From Bacteroidales bacterium (GTDB taxonomy: Bacteria > Bacteroidota > Bacteroidia > Bacteroidales > UBA10428): a stretch of DNA of 64,000 bases. Location: assembly GCA_016928305.1 (NCBI GenBank), contig JAFGKY010000136.1:1-64000 (forward strand), given 5' to 3'. Position 1 is the stretch's first letter. Each line of letters starts with the position of its first letter. The translations under genes were made by a program, and so were the position numbers. The notes beneath the pieces are model-generated. The model saw only the letters and a program-made list of their open reading frames with translations, searched no databases and was not told the origin of the DNA. Of this stretch, positions 37,212-45,929 are shown one piece after another.

Positions 37212-38186
37212 CTAATTGTCTAATCGTGAGTCGGTTTCGCCAATTAATCCTCTTCCGGTTTTCTTGATTTTTTCGGTTTGTTTCAGGTATTTGAAAATCT
37301 TATCCAGCAGACCGTTTATGAAAATTCTGCTTTTTTCGGTGCTGTAACTCTTGGCTATTTCAAGGTATTCATTAATGGTGACCTTGGTAGGAATAAAAGG
37401 GAATTCAACAGCTTCAGCAATTGCCATTTCAAGGATGAGAAAATCCATAAAGGCAATCCTGTCTATATCCCAGTTCTTCGTGAAGGATTCAACAATTGCC
37501 CTGTATTCTTCCCGATACAGGATGGATTTACGAAACAGGTTTTTCACAAAGTCCTGATCTTCCTTGTTCTTAAAAAGAGGGAGAAGCTGATTTTTCTCAT
37601 TTTCGTTCTCGACAAATCCTTTAATAGTTTTGATAATCATACTGATAACAAATTCAACCTCATCATTCCAGAAAATACTTTGTTCCTCAAGTACCTGATA
37701 AAGACCTTCGAATGTAGCTAACTCCTTGTTGTATATATCAATAATAATCTTTTTATCTTCCTCAAATGATCGCACCGGGTTCTCCATGTAATCTTTGAAG
37801 AATTTAGCCATGCGGATTTTATTGTGCAACTTTTTAATAAGGTCCGGTGTTTGTGCCCATGTAAGGGGTGTTTTGGTAAGGTAATCCGTTAGCTGTGAAT
37901 TTGTCCTTAACATGCCAATGACTTTGTTTTCAATGAATTTGGTATTTGGATTCAGATCCTCGAAGGATGGTATTTTCTTTTGCAGGGCAATTTCGATGCG
38001 AGCTGAAGCATAATCAGCAATTTCAACGATGAGTATGAGAAGATAATGATACAGATCATACGACTTTTGAATACTAAAGAATAAGTTCTTTTCGGCTTTA
38101 TTTATTTCCCCATCCTCATTCTGAAAGTAGGCATAAAGCATCTGCAATATTTTGATTCGTAATATCCTTCTGCTGATCATGATCAA
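37212..38186 (-). CDS. nusB: Transcription antitermination factor NusB, long form
   Basis: Antitermination protein for rRNA operons. At 324 residues it is more than twice the length of the E. coli protein; Bacteroidota NusB typically has this extra N-terminal region. The conserved helical NusB domain is in the last 140 residues (FVKNLFRKSI, then WDIDRIAFMDFLILEMAIAE and the VTINEYLEIAKSYSTEKSRIFINGLLD block). The N-terminus has the RRILRIKILQMLYAY helix. First gene of the yajC-ybbR-coaE-DnaJ unit. Confidence 0.93.
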   Translation of the reverse strand: MIMISRRILRIKILQMLYAYFQNEDGEINKAEKNLFFSIQKSYDLYHYLLILIVEIADYASARIEIALQKKIPSFEDLNPNTKFIENKVIGMLRTNSQLTDYLTKTPLTWAQTPDLIKKLHNKIRMAKFFKDYMENPVRSFEEDKKIIIDIYNKELATFEGLYQVLEEQSIFWNDEVEFVISMIIKTIKGFVENENEKNQLLPLFKNKEDQDFVKNLFRKSILYREEYRAIVESFTKNWDIDRIAFMDFLILEMAIAEAVEFPFIPTKVTINEYLEIAKSYSTEKSRIFINGLLDKIFKYLKQTEKIKKTGRGLIGETDSRLDN

Positions 38187-38395
38187 AAGAACCCGGAATA
38201 ACTTACTTTAAATGAAGTGCAAATTAAATGCTTTTTTTCATAACAAACAACCTATCCTGTTCTTAACTGCCAGCTGGTGTAATCTCTGTATGTAAGGACT
38301 ATACGTTAATATGAAGCGATGCCGTATCCCGTCCTGTAAAAACGAAAAAATGATACTTAATAAATGGTATTTATAGGCATTTTAAAAAAAATATA

Positions 38396-38403
38396 TATTT
38401 TTG
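38396..38403 (+). promoter_or_regulatory. -7 element for the PUR-family gene
   Basis: TATTTTTG matches TAnnTTTG and lies 36 bases before the ATG at 38440. A clear -33 TTTG is not seen at the usual distance. It is the only candidate I can support in the spacer 38187-38439. Confidence 0.5.
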
Positions 38404-38439
38404 AATAGAATTAACCTGTACTAATACCCAAAGTTTATT

Positions 38440-38838
38440 ATGGAAGGAGAAACTGACAAAAAAGAAGTCGTAGAGAAAGTTGAACGGCAAGAGATTTTCT
38501 CAAAGTCATTGAGGGCAGGGAAGAGAACTTATTTCTTCGATGTTAAGGCAACCCGGAGAAATGACTATTACCTGACAATTACGGAAAGTAAAAAGCGTTT
38601 TAATAAAGATGGACGCTTTCATTATGAGAAGCATAAAATTTTCCTGTATAAGGAGGATTTTGATGCTTTTATGGAGTATCTCGAGGAGGTGGTTTCTTAT
38701 ATTAAGACCGCTAATCCACAAACTGTTGATCATACCGGATCATATGATGATGAAGCGGCTGATGATTATACCAATGTGGAGTTTGATGACCTCGAAGGCG
38801 TTGAATCATCGGGCACAAACCTGGAAAAGAAAGAGTAA
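38440..38838 (+). CDS. PUR-family (DUF3276) nucleic-acid-binding protein
   Basis: Protein of 132 residues. The core (about 15-95) is the DUF3276/PUR-alpha-like domain typical of Bacteroidota and spirochaetes, with IFSKSLRAGKRTYFFDVK and YLTITESKKRF, which bind single-stranded nucleic acid. The C-terminal 35 residues are acidic and probably disordered. No membrane segment. It is monocistronic, with its own -7 element upstream and a strong terminator downstream at 38843-38877. Confidence 0.92.
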   Translation: MEGETDKKEVVEKVERQEIFSKSLRAGKRTYFFDVKATRRNDYYLTITESKKRFNKDGRFHYEKHKIFLYKEDFDAFMEYLEEVVSYIKTANPQTVDHTGSYDDEAADDYTNVEFDDLEGVESSGTNLEKKE

Positions 38839-38842
38839 CAAT

Positions 38843-38877
38843 AGGACGGATAATTTCTGTTATCCGTCCTTTCGTTT
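38843..38877 (+). terminator. Intrinsic terminator after the PUR-family gene
   Basis: An 11-bp perfect stem (AGGACGGATAA, 38843-38853, with TTATCCGTCCT, 38860-38870) with a 6-nt loop and a T-rich tail follows 4 bases after the stop codon. Confidence 0.88.
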
Positions 38878-38920
38878 AGGTGATATGGGTAGTGCTTAAT
38901 CGTGCGGCAGTATTCGTTAA

Positions 38921-39634
38921 CTACTTCAAATAAACACGAATTTCCTCAGAAGTGAGTATTTTCACGTTGGTAATAACATAATCCTGCCTTATGAAGTCAC
39001 CTAAATTGTTGCATTCCTGAATCACTGTTTTGAATAAGGTTTGCACAGGGATTCTCAGAGGAATTATGGTTATTAATGAACAGATCTCATTATCAAATAC
39101 TATTTTTTCAAGTTCTCCACCTGCGCGACTTAGGTAAAACTCAATTTCAGCACGGATTATTTTTTGCTGTAAGAGTGTGAAAGAACTTTTATTGGATGCG
39201 ATGAGAGCGGCAAAGTATCTAAGTTTTAATCCTTTACCCCCAAGGCCGGTGGAAATAAGAATCTGATTTTCATCCAGAATCTTGCTTTCAATCAACATGC
39301 GACTTTCCTGTAACGCAAGATAAGCCCAGTCTCTTAAACTGGGATTGGGTTCCTTGACATATTTCTCCAACGTACGATAAGCCTCAATATCATCAACTGC
39401 AGCAAGTCTTACCAAAAGGTTTTTCTGATCTTCAACCGGTAAATTGGACCGGAAAATTTCATCTTTGTTTCTAATAACCTCATCCGGATTCAATTCTTTA
39501 ATTGCTTTTTTTGAATAGTCGTAATACTCCATCTGGACCTTAAGGTCGATCTGGTCTTCAAGAATACTAACCTGCCCGTTGACATTGCCGAATAATTCCT
39601 GTATTTTGTCGTATATGTTCTCGTTTTCAATCAA
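38921..39634 (-). CDS. Helical (HEAT-like) protein of unknown function
   Basis: Protein of 237 residues, no signal peptide, predicted almost entirely helical. The middle shows repeating leucine/alanine spacing such as LVRLAAVDDIEAYRTLEKYV and DWAYLALQESRML that resembles HEAT or ARM repeats. The C-terminal half is basic with a predicted strand. No family recognised. It is convergent with the PUR-family gene and lies downstream of the tRNA-Leu pair on the same strand. Confidence 0.75.
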   Translation of the reverse strand: MIENENIYDKIQELFGNVNGQVSILEDQIDLKVQMEYYDYSKKAIKELNPDEVIRNKDEIFRSNLPVEDQKNLLVRLAAVDDIEAYRTLEKYVKEPNPSLRDWAYLALQESRMLIESKILDENQILISTGLGGKGLKLRYFAALIASNKSSFTLLQQKIIRAEIEFYLSRAGGELEKIVFDNEICSLITIIPLRIPVQTLFKTVIQECNNLGDFIRQDYVITNVKILTSEEIRVYLK

Positions 39635-39782
39635 AGGAACATATATTTATATGGTTATCGTTTTTAAATATAAGAAAACAAACAATAAATGGCAACAAAA
39701 AGTAATAAAAGATTTTACCTTATGTCTGAATATATTACCTGCAAATCGGAATCGGTAAAAAAAACCGCAGGTGCGATTTTTG

Positions 39783-39866
39783 TGCCCAGGACAAGACTCG
39801 AACTTGCACGCTTTTTACGGCGCCAGCCCCTCAAGCTGGTGTGTCTACCAATTCCACCACCTGGGC
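39783..39866 (-). tRNA. tRNA-Leu (GAG)
   Basis: An 84-base cloverleaf on the minus strand. The acceptor arms GCCCAGG and CCTGGGC pair, the D-arm has GTGGAATTGGTAGAC, and the anticodon arm CCAGC-TTGAGGG-GCTGG gives anticodon GAG. A long variable arm, as in class II tRNAs, is followed by GTTCGAGTC in the T-arm. CCA is not encoded. It is second of two tRNA-Leu genes on one strand. Confidence 0.95.
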
Positions 39867-39938
39867 AATTATGCCGGTGTGCTTCGCACGTCGTAGTCCC
39901 GATGCATCGAAACTAAGTCTGTCATGCTTCACACCGTT

Positions 39939-39956
39939 GTCCCGGTGTGTCGGGAC
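39939..39956. repeat. Hairpin-forming repeat between the tRNA-Leu genes
   Basis: GTCCCG (39939-39944) and CGGGAC (39951-39956) flank a 6-base loop. A related half-copy (GTCCCGATGCATCG) lies at about 39896-39909. Together they fill the 97-base spacer between the two tRNAs and look like small dispersed palindromes. They could also guide tRNA processing. Confidence 0.6.
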
Positions 39957-39963
39957 GAAGGCG

Positions 39964-40047
39964 TGCCTGGAACAGGACTCGAACCTGCACGTCCTTGCGA
40001 ACACTAGTCCCTGAAACTAGCGCGTCTACCAATTCCGCCATCCAGGC
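39964..40047 (-). tRNA. tRNA-Leu (CAG)
   Basis: An 84-base cloverleaf on the minus strand. Acceptor GCCTGGA pairs with TCCAGGC, the anticodon arm CTAGT-TTCAGGG-ACTAG gives anticodon CAG (bases 40011-40013), and a long variable arm and GGTTCGAGTCC T-arm follow. CCA is not encoded. It is transcribed first, ahead of tRNA-Leu (GAG) at 39783-39866. Confidence 0.95.
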
Positions 40048-40190
40048 TTGTAATAATAAATGCTTTGAACAGGATATGAAAACGGACTGCAAATATAAAA
40101 ATTCTTGGCTGATTTCATGAAAAGAAAACAACATTTTCGATCCTGTAATTTCACTTCGCTGAAAGCTCGTGAAATCATAGTCTCATTAAC

Positions 40191-40214
40191 AAAAAAGACC
40201 GGCTTTCACCGGTC
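40191..40214 (-). terminator. Intrinsic terminator after the PKD lipoprotein gene
   Basis: A 6-bp GC-rich stem (GACCGG, 40197-40202, with CCGGTC, 40209-40214) is followed on the minus strand by a run of T (40191-40196). It lies 48 bases beyond the stop of the gene at 40262-40957. Confidence 0.8.
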
Positions 40215-40261
40215 TACTGCATAGTTGCGATTAACATAACGCCCTTTTTAGGGCAATATCT

Positions 40262-40957
40262 TTATCGGGCTTGTTTGCCCGGATTCTTTCTTTCGACTTT
40301 GACCACTTTGTATTGTACAACATTCCTCCCGTCTTTTCGGTTCACACTTCCAACATAGTCTACATAAAATGTGTATTGATTTACTTCATGCCGTATAAGG
40401 GGAAACGTTTTAACGTTGTTCATATCATCATTGGCCAGTATGTAATTATTATGTGTCGGATGCCAGATGTCGACATAATATATAATAGGATCCAATCCGT
40501 AAATAATGGCTATTCCGTTTGCATCTGTATACCATTCCATACCATATAACCAGTTTGTTTCATGGTCCCAATCATATTGCGTTCTATACAGCCTTATACT
40601 GGCCTCAGGTACAGGATAATGATCATAGTATTCCAATACTTCAATATCAAGTGTTGTAGAAAGTACATCAATATACATGGATGCCCGGTCAATATTTTTA
40701 GTCCCCTGATAAGCCTCTAATGTTACCAGATACCGGCCAGGTATTTCATAAGCATGAGTTGGATTTGACAATGATGAGACAGTTCCGTCACCAAAATCCC
40801 ATTTAAACAGATCTGCATTGGTGGAAGTGTTTGAAAAGTAAACCAATTCGTACACATCAACAACATTGCTGTTGACATAAAAATCTGCTTCCGGTGAGCG
40901 CTCACAGCTACTTATCAGAAGAACGAGGATAGCTGATAGTATGATTATTTTTTTCAT
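40262..40957 (-). CDS. PKD-domain lipoprotein
   Basis: Protein of 231 residues with a lipoprotein signal (LLISSC, Cys18). Residues about 22-100 form a PKD beta-sandwich with the hallmark KWDFGDGTVSS and HAYEIPGRYLVTL. The C-terminal 120 residues are a second unassigned beta-rich region ending in a basic tail (KVERKNPGKQAR). Probably exposed at the cell surface or in the periplasm, where PKD domains mediate binding or adhesion. The gene is monocistronic and ends at the hairpin at 40191-40214. Confidence 0.88.
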   Translation of the reverse strand: MKKIIILSAILVLLISSCERSPEADFYVNSNVVDVYELVYFSNTSTNADLFKWDFGDGTVSSLSNPTHAYEIPGRYLVTLEAYQGTKNIDRASMYIDVLSTTLDIEVLEYYDHYPVPEASIRLYRTQYDWDHETNWLYGMEWYTDANGIAIIYGLDPIIYYVDIWHPTHNNYILANDDMNNVKTFPLIRHEVNQYTFYVDYVGSVNRKDGRNVVQYKVVKVERKNPGKQAR

Positions 40958-41130
40958 GGCTTCATGATTTATTATTCCTTATAACTATCAGTTTCAAATA
41001 TTATGCCATTGATTTTTTTCCGTGTTATTTTACTATACGATGAAGCAATTAAAAAAGTTAAGTTGTTTTGCCCATTTTTATTTTAATTTTAATGGCGGTA
41101 ATTCCAGTAATATATCCAACCTTGTTGACG

Positions 41131-44016
41131 ATGAATACCGGCTCTATCACAAAGCCTTTCTTAAAAGCTGTAGCTGAAGATCTTATACACAGGTTTGGAA
41201 TCAATCTTTCATCGATCTGTGTCGTTTTTCCGAATAAACGAGCAAGACTGTTTTTTAGTCAATATTTGGGTGAAACTTCCGAAGGCAAAACCGTCTGGTC
41301 TCCATCTTACAGAACCATCTCCGAACTGGTTCGCGAGCTATCCGGCTTGACTCTTGCTGATAAAATACAGTTATTGTTTGAATTGTTTTCGGTCTATAAA
41401 AGAATCACCGGAACATTTGAAAACTTTGATGATTTCTATTATTATAGTGAGATTTTACTATCTGATTATGAGGAAATTGACAAAAGCCTGGTTAATGCCA
41501 GGGATATTTTCAGGAATTTATCTGATCAGAAAGTTATTGAGAACTATTTTAATTACTTGTCAGATAATCAACTAATTGCAATAAGACAGTTTTGGAGCTC
41601 CTTCAATGGAAAACCCATTTCAAAGGATCAAAAGGAATTTATTCGGTTCTGGGATATCCTGTATGAGGTCTATGTTTCATTCCGTGAGCAACTTATGAGA
41701 AAACAACTTGCCTACGAAGGTATGATATACCGCGAAGTAGCTGAGAAATTATCAGGAACGGATACAGTATTATTTCCTTTTGAACGCTATGTATTGGTCG
41801 GTTTTAATGCTTTAAATGCATGTGAAGAGATCCTTTTTAACCATCTTAAAAACATTAATAAGGCTATCTTTTACTGGGATTATGATGAATATTACACCCG
41901 GTCGGATGCACATGAAGCGGGCTATTTTATAAGGGGCAACAGCAGACGCTATAAAGCTCCGGATCTGTCAGTTGACTATTCCAACCTCACAAAGACAAAT
42001 AAAAACATTATAGTCCTTCCGGTTTCTTCAACTACAGCACAGGCTAAAGCAATTCCGGCTGTTTTCAGTATGTTAAAGCTCTCCGGGGAGAACGATTTTC
42101 GGCATACAGCGCTCGTATTGCCGGAAGAGAGGCTCATGTTGCCGGTATTGTATTCTCTTCCGGAATGCATACGAGATGTAAATGTTACTATGGGGTATCC
42201 GCTCAGGGAATCATCTGTATTTGCATTTATCGAGCTTATTTATCAGTTGTACCGGAACTCTATGGATCACCCCGGCGATGAAACAGTATTTTTTTACAAG
42301 GATGTTATCGCTTTGCTGAAACATCCTTTTGTTTGTTCATATTACAAGGATATTGTTGACCAACTGATCGGTAATATACGGAAGAATAATAGAACGTATG
42401 TGGGCATAAAGGAACTTCATCAGATGCATGAATTGCAGTTGTTTTTTCAACCTGTCAAAAGTGCTGCCGACTCAGTTTCCTGTATATTGTCCATGCTGAA
42501 ATATACTGTATGTAACCTGTTAGCGGATAACAAAAGGCCAATTAATCAATTGCAGCTGGAGTGTATTTATCAGGCATATACCGGTATCACACGCTTATCA
42601 GATATACTCAGTACTTCAGACCTTACGTTTTCAGCTCAACTGTTTTTCAGGCTCATCCGGAAGATATGCCGGGGAATGACAGTGCCCTTTGCTGGTGAAC
42701 CGTTGGCCGGACTGCAGATACTTGGCATCCTTGAGACCCGCTTGCTCGACTTTGAAAATGTAATTGTATTATCCATGAACGAGGGCATTGTACCGCGTTC
42801 TTTACCCTTATCGTCTTTTATTCCCAACAACCTGAGATTTGGCTTTGGAATGTCAGTTCCCGAACATCATGATGCTGTCTATGCCTATTATTTTTATCGG
42901 TTGATACAACGTGCCTCCAATGTTTTTCTGATGTACAATGAAAGTGCTGACGGCTTGAGAACAGGGGAAAGAAGCCGTTTTATACATCAACTGGCAAATG
43001 AGGCTCCTTTCAGGATTAAGGAAATCAGGCTGGAAACCTCTTTTGCGGAAAGTCCTGTAAAGAAAATTGTTATAGAGAAAACACAGCCTGTATTGTCCAG
43101 GCTGAATGCGTATCTTGACGAAGCCGCTGAATGCTGGTTGTCGCCCAGTGCTATCAATGAGTATATTAACTGTCCGTTAAAATTCTATTTCCATCATATC
43201 GCATCATTGAAGGAGACAGAGGAAGTTGCTGAAGCTATAGATCCTCTCATCTTTGGAAACCTCTTGCATGTTTCCATGTATGAGCTTTACAAGCCTTATG
43301 TGGGCAAAGATATAAACCAGGACATAATCTCGGGGATCATTAAAGAAGATAATAAGCTGGAATCCACTATTATTTCCTCATTCCATCGGGTGTTATATAA
43401 AACCGTTATTCCGAAAACAAATGAACTGACCGGGATGCATACCATCATCAAGGAGATAATCAAAAAGTATGTTGTGCAAATGCTGAAGGCCGATCACAGT
43501 AATTGTCCATTTCACCTCCTTTCGCTTGAGGAAAGATACAGAATGTCTGTACCGCTTGTGTTACAAGGTAGGAAAAAACAGGTTCGGATTGGCGGAATCA
43601 TTGACCGGATCGATCAGTATAAAGGGGCTATTCGCATCATTGACTATAAAACGGGTCCCGAAAAATTGTCTTTTCAAAGCCTGGAATCGCTTTTTACGGC
43701 ATTGCCTTTAAAAAGAAATGATGCTGTATTCCAGGTGTTCCTGTACGCTTATTTATACAAACATAAATTTCCCGATGCTCCTGTAATACCATGCCTTGCT
43801 TTTTTGCGCGACAGTTACAAACCGGATTTCAGCTGGCTGCTGAAAGATCAGTCTGATCGCAGTGAGGTGTTGGAATTTAGGTCATACGATCAACCTTTTG
43901 GTGAACACCTGAAATTCATGTTGGAAATACTTTTTGATCCTTCAAAGCCTTTTACACAAACATCCGCGGAGGAATTTTGCGGTTTTTGTGAATATCGCCG
44001 GATTTGTCACCGCTAA
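41131..44016 (+). CDS. addB: AddB-like helicase-nuclease subunit
   Basis: Protein of about 961 residues from the Met at 41131; the frame continues upstream to a TTG at 41068, which adds a hydrophobic stretch unlike the family. The N-terminal part carries degenerate UvrD-type helicase features (VVFPNKRARLFF where a P-loop would be). The C-terminus is a PD-(D/E)XK nuclease with IGGIIDRIDQ and IIDYKTG. Four Cys for an iron-sulfur cluster are visible: one in NCPLKFYF and three in FCGFCEYRRIC at the end. It would work with AddA to process double-strand breaks for recombination; addA is not adjacent here. Confidence 0.85.
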   Translation: MNTGSITKPFLKAVAEDLIHRFGINLSSICVVFPNKRARLFFSQYLGETSEGKTVWSPSYRTISELVRELSGLTLADKIQLLFELFSVYKRITGTFENFDDFYYYSEILLSDYEEIDKSLVNARDIFRNLSDQKVIENYFNYLSDNQLIAIRQFWSSFNGKPISKDQKEFIRFWDILYEVYVSFREQLMRKQLAYEGMIYREVAEKLSGTDTVLFPFERYVLVGFNALNACEEILFNHLKNINKAIFYWDYDEYYTRSDAHEAGYFIRGNSRRYKAPDLSVDYSNLTKTNKNIIVLPVSSTTAQAKAIPAVFSMLKLSGENDFRHTALVLPEERLMLPVLYSLPECIRDVNVTMGYPLRESSVFAFIELIYQLYRNSMDHPGDETVFFYKDVIALLKHPFVCSYYKDIVDQLIGNIRKNNRTYVGIKELHQMHELQLFFQPVKSAADSVSCILSMLKYTVCNLLADNKRPINQLQLECIYQAYTGITRLSDILSTSDLTFSAQLFFRLIRKICRGMTVPFAGEPLAGLQILGILETRLLDFENVIVLSMNEGIVPRSLPLSSFIPNNLRFGFGMSVPEHHDAVYAYYFYRLIQRASNVFLMYNESADGLRTGERSRFIHQLANEAPFRIKEIRLETSFAESPVKKIVIEKTQPVLSRLNAYLDEAAECWLSPSAINEYINCPLKFYFHHIASLKETEEVAEAIDPLIFGNLLHVSMYELYKPYVGKDINQDIISGIIKEDNKLESTIISSFHRVLYKTVIPKTNELTGMHTIIKEIIKKYVVQMLKADHSNCPFHLLSLEERYRMSVPLVLQGRKKQVRIGGIIDRIDQYKGAIRIIDYKTGPEKLSFQSLESLFTALPLKRNDAVFQVFLYAYLYKHKFPDAPVIPCLAFLRDSYKPDFSWLLKDQSDRSEVLEFRSYDQPFGEHLKFMLEILFDPSKPFTQTSAEEFCGFCEYRRICHR

Positions 44017-44094
44017 TTTAGATTACCTGTATTGGTTGCAGACACTATGGTTAATCATTATCGAATGGGCAGCATAACGGATTAACAGATTAAT

Positions 44095-44125
44095 AAAAAA
44101 GTCAACGTTATTCAGGCATTGACTT
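44095..44125 (-). terminator. Intrinsic terminator after trmD
   Basis: AAGTCAA (44099-44105) and TTGACTT (44119-44125) form a 7-bp stem with a 13-nt loop, followed on the minus strand by six T (44095-44100). It is 20 bases beyond the trmD stop codon. Confidence 0.7.
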
Positions 44126-44144
44126 ACCGAATACCGAATACCGT

Positions 44145-44846
44145 TTATTCTTCCTCCGGCTTTTCACTTCCTTCCTGAAGCATGTCCGGGCGAAGCTTTC
44201 GTGTTCTTTCCAGTGATTGCTGATGCCTCCATTCGTCAACCTGTAATTGATGACCTGACAGAAGGATGTCCGGTACCTTCCATCCCTTGTAATTAGCCGG
44301 ACGTGTATAGACTGGAGGAGCCAGTAAGTTATCCTGAAAAGAATCCATTAATGCCGACGTTTCGTCCGACAGTACACCGGGTATCAGTCGTCCTGTGCAA
44401 TCCGTAATGACTAAAGCCGCTATCTCACCTCCCGATAACACATAATCACCAATAGAGACCTCTCGTGTTATAAAATGATCTCTGACCCGCTGATCCACTC
44501 CTTTATAATGTCCGCAAAGCATCAGAATATTCTTCTTCGTAACCAGATAGTTAGCCATTCGTTGCGTAAATCTTTCACCATCCGGAGTCAGGTAAAGAAT
44601 TTCATCATACTGTCTTTCACCGGTTAGTTTAGAGATACACAGGTCAATTGGTTCTATCATCATTACCATTCCTGCACCTCCGCCAAATGCATAGTCATCT
44701 GCCTGCTTATGCTTGTTACGGGCATAATCCCTGATATTATGAATATATATTTCAAGCAGGCCCTTCTCTTTTGCCCTTTTGAGAATGGAATAATTAAGCG
44801 GACTTTCAAGAAGTTCGGGCAGAAGGGTGAGTATATCGATTCTCAT
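44145..44846 (-). CDS. trmD: tRNA (guanosine-37 N1)-methyltransferase
   Basis: Methylates G37 next to the anticodon, preventing frameshifting. The 233-residue SPOUT-fold protein has the family blocks [27 protein letters not shown] (the knotted SAM site), [26 protein letters not shown] and the C-terminal [10 protein letters not shown]. Length is normal (about 230-250). It is alone on the minus strand here, without the rpsP/rimM/rplS partners found in Proteobacteria. Confidence 0.96.
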   Translation of the reverse strand: MRIDILTLLPELLESPLNYSILKRAKEKGLLEIYIHNIRDYARNKHKQADDYAFGGGAGMVMMIEPIDLCISKLTGERQYDEILYLTPDGERFTQRMANYLVTKKNILMLCGHYKGVDQRVRDHFITREVSIGDYVLSGGEIAALVITDCTGRLIPGVLSDETSALMDSFQDNLLAPPVYTRPANYKGWKVPDILLSGHQLQVDEWRHQQSLERTRKLRPDMLQEGSEKPEEE

Positions 44847-45076
44847 GATATTGTATTGGCTTCTGGTATTTCCAAATCAGCCATTAAGGCCAAGCACTGA
44901 GAAGAACAAAAATAAAAATTATTAAAGTCCATTGCAAACAGGTTGTCGATAAAATAAAAAATCCCTATATCTTGACTTATAACCACAAAATGAATAACTT
45001 TCATTCATAATTTTTTATCCGGTGAAATAAAGTTATATTACCCATATAGTCTGTAATTATTTTATTATCTTTTCTT

Positions 45077-45252
45077 ATGGATGCAAAGGAAAAAATTTAT
45101 GAGGTAATGAAAAAACCGGTAGGGAATTACGGACAGGTGAAATTTCAAATCTTGCAGGATTGGACAAACAAGAGGTCGAAAAGGCCATTAAAATGCTTGA
45201 CAGGGAAAAAAGAATATTTTCACCAAAACGTTGTTTCTGGAAGGTTAAATAA
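45077..45252 (+). pseudogene. Small winged-helix protein gene with a single-base frameshift
   Basis: The first 13 codons (45077-45115) and the -1 frame from 45115 to the stop at 45250 together read as one small winged-helix protein of 58 residues. The second part begins TGRELRTGEISNLAGLDKQE and ends IFSPKRCFWKVK, the typical C-terminal signature of these proteins. The break falls exactly in a run of six A (45110-45115); a seventh A would restore the frame. Read without the correction, the frame gives an unrelated tail ending at 45295. It is either a real pseudogene, an A-run sequencing error, or a site where ribosome or polymerase slippage restores the frame. Confidence 0.8.
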
Positions 45253-45353
45253 TATCATTACAGGTTTTTTTATCGAATTTCAAAAAACTGTGTAAATGCA
45301 ATAATTGCTTGAATGATAGAATATTATGCCTGAAATGCTTGATGTAAAAGATA

Positions 45354-45902
45354 ATGCTTCAGGAATATTATAATACGCTTGATCTGAATCCCGGTGCTAC
45401 AACTGATGAAATTAAGAAAGCATACCGGTCAAAGGCTAAGCTTTGTCATCCTGACACCAATAAGGCTCCGGAAGCTCATTTCCAATTTATAAGGATCAAA
45501 GAGGCTTTTGACATTCTTCTTAAGGTTAAGAATCTGGAAAGATACAGGATGTATCATTACACCCGGTTTTATCATCCGCAGGACCCGTATTTTCGGTCCG
45601 TTCATCACTTTCACCACCATGCCACCCATGCACGGCAGAATCATAAGGATAAAGATGAAGAGAATGATTTTATGAACAGAAAAGTCGGTCGTACTATTTA
45701 TCTTTCTGTACACATATTATTTATTATTACGGGTTTCCTGATCTTCTCGGGACCTCTTTATACCTTGCTGACCCGTGGATTCAATCCATACCATACTCGT
45801 GCTGATACCCTATTTGCAATGGTTGCCGGTATGACATTTGGTATTATTATGATGTACAAGATTTCCAGCTCCTTCATCAGGTTTCTTCGGAAAGACCTGT
45901 AA
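45354..45902 (+). CDS. Membrane-anchored J-domain protein
   Basis: Protein of 182 residues. The N-terminal J domain (about 3-65) carries LCHPDTN with the HPD tripeptide, followed by a His-rich linker (HHFHHHATHARQNH, about 83-96) and two membrane helices (about 114-137 and 148-170). It should recruit DnaK to the membrane. The histidine-rich stretch could bind metal. It starts 101 bases after the frameshifted winged-helix gene and is followed by a GNAT gene after 27 bases. Confidence 0.85.
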   Translation: MLQEYYNTLDLNPGATTDEIKKAYRSKAKLCHPDTNKAPEAHFQFIRIKEAFDILLKVKNLERYRMYHYTRFYHPQDPYFRSVHHFHHHATHARQNHKDKDEENDFMNRKVGRTIYLSVHILFIITGFLIFSGPLYTLLTRGFNPYHTRADTLFAMVAGMTFGIIMMYKISSSFIRFLRKDL

Positions 45903-45929
45903 TTCTTCATATTATTATTCTTCACGTAT

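Noticed and set aside
45077-45295. A 72-residue protein read straight through
   Set aside because: After the six-A run the uncorrected frame loses all family resemblance, while the -1 frame continues the winged-helix protein to a natural end. Annotated as a frameshifted gene instead.
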